Positions 60,670 to 64,000 of a stretch of DNA of 64,000 bases are shown here, one piece after another; position 1 is the first letter of the stretch; every line of letters begins with the position of its first letter. Where the stretch lies: assembly GCF_024347515.1 (NCBI RefSeq), contig NZ_AP025492.1, positions 1,612,001 through 1,676,000 of the forward strand, read 5' to 3'. The notes under the pieces are model-generated. The model did not search any database. It was not told the origin of the DNA and saw only the letters and a list, made by a program, of their open reading frames with translations. A program made the position numbers and the translations under genes. This stretch comes from Vibrio gigantis (GTDB lineage: Bacteria > Pseudomonadota > Gammaproteobacteria > Enterobacterales > Vibrionaceae).

Positions 60670-61101
60670 ATGGTTCAAGGATACAGAATCAGCACGGATA
60701 AAAATCACCTCGACTTTGATGTGATCTACGGATTTATCTCAGAAAGCTACTGGGCGTCAGGAATACCAAAGCATACCCTAGAAAAAGCTATTTCAAATTC
60801 CTTTTGTTTTGGTGTCTATGATAGCTATGATTCTCAAGTAGGTTTTGCTCGCTTGATAACAGACAAAGCCACGTTTGCTTACCTTGCTGATGTATTCATA
60901 GTAGAGAATCACCAAGGAAAGGGGCTGAGTAAGTGGCTTGTTGAAAGCATCGTGTCTCACGCTGATCTCCAAGGTTTAAGGCGTGTGGTATTAGCAACAA
61001 GAGATGCTCATGGCTTGTACGCACAATACGGTTTCCAACCGATTGAAAACCCAGAGATATTAATGCAAATATGGCATCCAGATGTTTACCGTGAATCATA
61101 G
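60670..61101 (+). CDS. cassette gene: GNAT family N-acetyltransferase
   Basis: 143 residues. YLADVFIVENHQGKGLSKWLVESIV is the acetyl-CoA loop (Q-G-K-G-L-S), and GLRRVVLATRDAHGLYAQYGFQPI the terminal motif, as in GNAT proteins of the PhnO/YhfO type. AAGGAGG precedes ATG 60670. Confidence 0.85.
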   Translation: MVQGYRISTDKNHLDFDVIYGFISESYWASGIPKHTLEKAISNSFCFGVYDSYDSQVGFARLITDKATFAYLADVFIVENHQGKGLSKWLVESIVSHADLQGLRRVVLATRDAHGLYAQYGFQPIENPEILMQIWHPDVYRES

Positions 61102-61103
61102 GT

Positions 61104-61395
61104 ATGACTAAAATCTACGTCGTATGTGGCTTTATTGGGTCGGGGAAAACGACTTACTCCAAAGCGTTTGCATAAATGCATAGGGCTTTTCGTTTCTCTA
61201 TTGATGAGTGGATGATTCCTTTGTATGGCGAACATATGGAGCGTTAAGTGATGATCGCCGCTTGGCTACACTGCAAGGGTTATTCAAGGACTCTGCAATG
61301 CAGCTCTGTTCGTTGGGTGTTCCTTGGTTTTTGACTTTGGCTTTTGGCGTAAGAATGTAGAAGTGTCAGACATTACAGAGACATGGTTCTATTAA
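61104..61395 (+). pseudogene. decayed P-loop kinase (zeta/AAA-type)
   Basis: ATG 61104 opens MTKIYVVCGFIGSGKTTYSK with a clean Walker A motif, then a TAA at codon 24. The same frame continues MHRAFRFSIDEWMIPLYGEHMER to another stop. Later, in another frame, DFGFWRKNVE appears, the family's VLDFGFW motif. Together these are the blocks of the P-loop kinase (AAA/zeta-like) proteins found in cassettes. Two nonsense codons and at least one frameshift. Confidence 0.65.
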
Positions 61396-61495
61396 AGCAT
61401 GTCGTATCAAGGTATTGGATCCGAATGTTGAGCGATGGCCGGTTGTAGGGATACGGACGGCTTAAAGCTGGCCTTGAAAACTGCTAACGAACAGA

Positions 61496-61577
61496 TAACG
61501 CAAAAGTGATTTACAAGGCTTGGCATTTTTCGTTTAAAGTTGGACTACTGTTTAAGGCGGTATGCTTTAAGTTAGCT
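61496..61577 (+). repeat. attC-like site 13
   Basis: TAACGCAAAAGTGATTTACAAGG, GCTTGGCATTTTTCG, and TTTAAGTTAGCT. Shares GATTTACAAGGCTTGGCA and TTTTCGTTTAA with site 14 at 62068-62152. Confidence 0.55.
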
Positions 61578-61613
61578 GCACTTTAATATCTCAACAAGTG
61601 AATCGGAGGTTGA

Positions 61614-62018
61614 GTGGACAAAGCAATCAAAACACATTTCGACGGGTATCCTGATGATGTTCGAGATCGACTTGAAGAGTTGCGCTCGTTGATCTTTGAG
61701 CTTTCCTCAGATTTGGATTTAGGTGAGATCGAAGAGTCTCTGAAATGGGGCGAGCCGAGTTACAGCGTTAAGACGGGCAGCCCAATTCGAATCGACTGGA
61801 AATTGAAATCTCCAAACAACTATTATTTATTCTTTAACTGTCAAACGAAGTTAATAGACACATTCAGAGAATTGCACGATGGTACATTGGCATTTCAAGG
61901 TAACAGGGCAATCGTCTTGAACCTAACTGAACCACTTCCAAAGGCACCAATCAAGCAGTGCTTGGAGCTAGCTTTAACTTATCAACAACGAAAACATCTA
62001 CCGCTTCTTGGTGCGTAA
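61614..62018 (+). CDS. cassette gene: DUF1801 family protein
   Basis: 134 residues. IEESLKWGEPSYSVKTGSPIRIDWKLKSPNNYYLFFNCQTKL is the DUF1801 (YdhG/YjbR-like) pattern. Function unknown. GTG start with CGGAGG six bases upstream. Confidence 0.75.
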   Translation: MDKAIKTHFDGYPDDVRDRLEELRSLIFELSSDLDLGEIEESLKWGEPSYSVKTGSPIRIDWKLKSPNNYYLFFNCQTKLIDTFRELHDGTLAFQGNRAIVLNLTEPLPKAPIKQCLELALTYQQRKHLPLLGA

Positions 62019-62067
62019 TTTTTACGTGCTGTCAGCGACTAAACTGAATATGGCTAGAATTTGAAAG

Positions 62068-62152
62068 GTATGCCTGCCAACGATTTACAAGGCTTGGCAC
62101 TTTTCGTTTAATGTTAGGTTAGCGTTTAACGCCTTATGGTTAAGGTTAGTGT
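62068..62152 (+). repeat. attC-like site 14
   Basis: AACGATTTACAAGGCTTGGCACTTTTCGTTTAATG and TTAAGGTTAGTG. Closely similar to site 13 in its left half. Confidence 0.5.
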
Positions 62153-62193
62153 CGTTGCACGGACCGTAAAGTGGTATGTGGGCAGGGAAAGTT

Positions 62194-62526
62194 ATGAATC
62201 AACAAGAAGCCTTTATAGGGTTTGCGGTTTATGGGGTTATCAGTAGTTTAATCGGATTTTTTACGTTTTTTATTATCAAAGATGCAAAGTACAAACAAAC
62301 ATTGTGGACTTTGCAGTCGGTTATTTTTGGTATCTTTTTGATTGGCTTTATCTATTGGTCTGGTGGTAATGGGCGAGAATTGTTGCTCTGGATTCCGCTT
62401 GTTACTTTAATGTCTATTTACAATATCCATTCTCTGAAATTTTGTAGTTCTTGTGGAAAAATTAACGTAAGAAAAAGCGGATTATCATCCATTAAATCAT
62501 GTCGTGAATGTAGTAATGCTTTATAG
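62194..62526 (+). CDS. cassette gene: small membrane protein with terminal zinc ribbon
   Basis: 110 residues from ATG 62194. Three hydrophobic segments are followed by a CxxC pair (FCSSCGKINV) and a further C...C (SCREC) near the end. Unrecognised. Confidence 0.6.
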   Translation: MNQQEAFIGFAVYGVISSLIGFFTFFIIKDAKYKQTLWTLQSVIFGIFLIGFIYWSGGNGRELLLWIPLVTLMSIYNIHSLKFCSSCGKINVRKSGLSSIKSCRECSNAL

Positions 62527-62585
62527 TAAAGCTAAGAAATATCAGACGTTTGTTCATTTTAGTTTCAGCCTTAAAAGGAAGTTGT

Positions 62586-62867
62586 ATGAATTTAGATAAA
62601 GCTAAAAAGCGCATCGCAAAGCAGGTTAAAAAAGGCGACAACGGATATCCGAAAATTACGCTAGCGTATTACGGAGCGACCAAAGACCTCGCTACAGAAG
62701 TCTCGGTTCAATTTATGTTGGGTGAAGGCGATGGTATTCAAGAAGAGCGTTTTTCTTGTGAAACCGAAATTAGAGATAATGAGTTAGTTCAAACGACGTT
62801 ACTCAAGATAATCGAGCGAGCAAATGTTAACTCAGTGATTGAAGTTGAAGGCGTGGCTGTTCTTTAG
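62586..62867 (+). CDS. hypothetical small acidic protein
   Basis: 93 residues from ATG 62586 with AAGGAAG upstream. A lysine-rich start (KKRIAKQVKKGDNGYPKITLAYYG) is followed by an acidic, beta-strand-rich remainder. Unrecognised, single gene. Confidence 0.6.
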   Translation: MNLDKAKKRIAKQVKKGDNGYPKITLAYYGATKDLATEVSVQFMLGEGDGIQEERFSCETEIRDNELVQTTLLKIIERANVNSVIEVEGVAVL

Positions 62868-62945
62868 TTTACTTTGGCCTAGAAACAAAATGAACGCGAA
62901 AAGTTATCTGTATAATCCACATTTTGATCGAAGTAGGCAGGACAC

Positions 62946-63461
62946 ATGGCGATCTCGTTTGAAACTCAAAGACTAAAAGTAGAAGAAGTTGCCGGTGAAC
63001 TTAGCGTTTCAGAACGCTTGACTCTGCTTCAGCGAGTACCTGAAATTTTAACCCCGTCAGTAGTTGAAAACCTTCCACCTTACTTTCACGACATTGTGTC
63101 AGATGAGCTGGCTGAAATTTGGCTAAACCGAATGTTGTCGGAGAGCCGCTTACTTCAAATTAAAGCCAACGATAATGAACTGATTGGTTTCTTGTTCGTT
63201 TACGTGGAAGACGAAACTGATGCTCATATTGGCTATTTGCTTGCAGAGGCTTTCTGGGGCAAGGGCTTAGCGAGTGAACTACTACAGCACTTCATCACAG
63301 AAGTCGCTAAAGCGGAGTCATGGTCAACGCTGATTGGCGGTGTCGATCGCTCAAATATTGCCTCTGCGAACTTACTTAAAAAGTTAGGTTTTGTTGAGCA
63401 AAGCTCTGACGAAAGTGCCGTGGTTTTCTATGAATATAGGCTTTCTAGTCCTAATTATTAA
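62946..63461 (+). CDS. GNAT family N-acetyltransferase (RimJ/RimL type)
   Basis: 171 residues. HIGYLLAEAFWGKGLASELLQ is the acetyl-CoA loop and RSNIASANLLKKLGFVE the terminal motif, the RimJ/RimL-like pattern. FETQRLKVEEV is the usual start. AGGA precedes the ATG. Confidence 0.85.
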   Translation: MAISFETQRLKVEEVAGELSVSERLTLLQRVPEILTPSVVENLPPYFHDIVSDELAEIWLNRMLSESRLLQIKANDNELIGFLFVYVEDETDAHIGYLLAEAFWGKGLASELLQHFITEVAKAESWSTLIGGVDRSNIASANLLKKLGFVEQSSDESAVVFYEYRLSSPNY

Positions 63462-63485
63462 TTCTTCATTCCTAACCCTAACCCA

Positions 63486-63611
63486 ACCCATACCTGCGTT
63501 TGACATGTATTCCCAATGCTGAATATCACCAGTTTGATTAAATGTTAGTATTTATGGCCCAATATTTGGGCAAAATAGTCGCGCAGTCCACTACTTAGTA
63601 CAGCGTTATTC
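63486..63611 (+). repeat. attC-like site 15
   Basis: TTCCCAATGCTGAATATCACC, a TTGATTAAATGTTAG centre and ACTACTTAGTACAGCGTTATTC at the right in VCR order; the left TAACAA box is diverged. Confidence 0.5.
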
Positions 63612-63630
63612 GTGAGAACAAGAAGGTCAT

Positions 63631-64000
63631 ATGGAAAATATTAGAAAAGCTCAAGCGTCTGATTTGGTGTCAATCCAAGAGCTAGCGAGAGAGACAATCA
63701 ATGCTTGTTACCGTTCGTTTTTGGGTGATGAAGGCGTTGATTGGTTCATCAACAGTGGTGAGTCTGATAAAGAAGTTGAGAAACAACTCTCAAATTGTGT
63801 CGTGCTCGAATCAAATAATCAGATTCAAGGTTATTGTGCGTTTGAAAATGACTTCGTACACATCCTAATGGTTTCCCCGAGCATTCAACGTTCAGGGTTT
63901 GGTGCGACTCTTCTTAAGTATGTTGAGAATGAGATGGGCACATTGGGTCACGAACATTATCGTCTTGAAACATTTAAAGGTAATGAACAAGCGATTCAGT
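63631..64000 (+). CDS. GNAT family N-acetyltransferase (partial, runs off the window)
   Basis: The first 123 codons are visible: MENIRKAQASDLVSIQELA, VHILMVSPSIQRSGFGATLL (acetyl-CoA loop) and RLETFKGNEQAI. AAGAAGG stands before the ATG, and a possible attC R' box lies 20 bases upstream. The C-terminus lies beyond 64000. Confidence 0.8.
   Translation, partial: MENIRKAQASDLVSIQELARETINACYRSFLGDEGVDWFINSGESDKEVEKQLSNCVVLESNNQIQGYCAFENDFVHILMVSPSIQRSGFGATLLKYVENEMGTLGHEHYRLETFKGNEQAIQ

Noticed and set aside
1..64000. Integron integrase
   Set aside because: No tyrosine recombinase is encoded anywhere in the window, so the arrays lack a local intI.
1..64000. CRISPR arrays and tRNA or rRNA genes
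   Set aside because: No evenly spaced direct repeats with spacers and no tRNA-like clover leaf seen.

Overview
The window reads as a stretch of a Vibrio chromosome, most like the Splendidus clade. I infer this from the protein set and from VCR-type attC recombination sites between small genes. No rRNA gene is present to confirm it. No integron integrase, CRISPR array or tRNA gene was seen.

Layout. (1) 1-11.4 kb: chromosomal genes, namely a siderophore-type N-hydroxylase, a DUF3297 protein, glpT-glpQ, then mostly plus-strand single genes (ASCH, D-2-hydroxyacid dehydrogenase, GNAT, HAD, SpoIIAA-like, NUDIX, Fe-S cluster protein, rsuA, VOC, maltose/galactoside-type O-acetyltransferase). (2) 11.5-26 kb: a gene-cassette array. 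Short plus-strand cassettes (Imm26-like, HEPN, LysE, GNAT, DUF2314-like, DUF2867, RraA-like) are separated by complete or decayed attC sites. Several attC sites are interrupted by IS110/IS1111-family elements. (3) 26-42 kb: a long run of small plus-strand genes dominated by GNAT, VOC, NUDIX and GFA folds, ending at a CatB acetyltransferase. The genes look like cassette cargo, but attC sites are no longer recognisable. (4) 42.6-56.7 kb: ordinary chromosome again (BamA-like porin, cytochrome c, rof, an exported-protein pair, U32 peptidase-family gene, an MsbA-like ABC exporter, and the arginine transporter artP-artI-artQ-artM). (5) 56.9-64 kb: a second cassette block with its own attC sites and IS110-family elements, running off the window end inside a GNAT gene.

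The main result is the relation between the IS110-family elements and attC. Three unrelated element types (here A, B and C) sit in attC sites, all in one orientation. A lies directly after the 5' TAACAA box; B lies just before the 3' GTTAGC/GTTATG box; C lies in the 3' arm. One attC (12027-16037) carries all three, and another (57335-59995) carries A and B. A third (18726-20005) carries an A/B fusion that has lost both non-coding ends. IS110-family transposases are guided by a bridge RNA encoded in the element's non-coding end. In A and C those regions contain 7-9 base segments matching the flanking attC sequence. In A the guide differs between two copies in step with the target, and two helices show compensatory base changes. 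This suggests a cassette-hunting, RNA-guided transposon group in which guide and target can be read from one window. The attC preference of some IS1111 elements is established; the guide-target reading here is my inference.

Two cassette blocks begin after copies of the same ~60 bp repeat. Several cassettes are decayed: a nonsense codon in a zinc-ribbon gene, a frameshift in DUF2867, a P-loop kinase wreck and a metallo-beta-lactamase stub. A family of small split zinc-ribbon proteins recurs four times.
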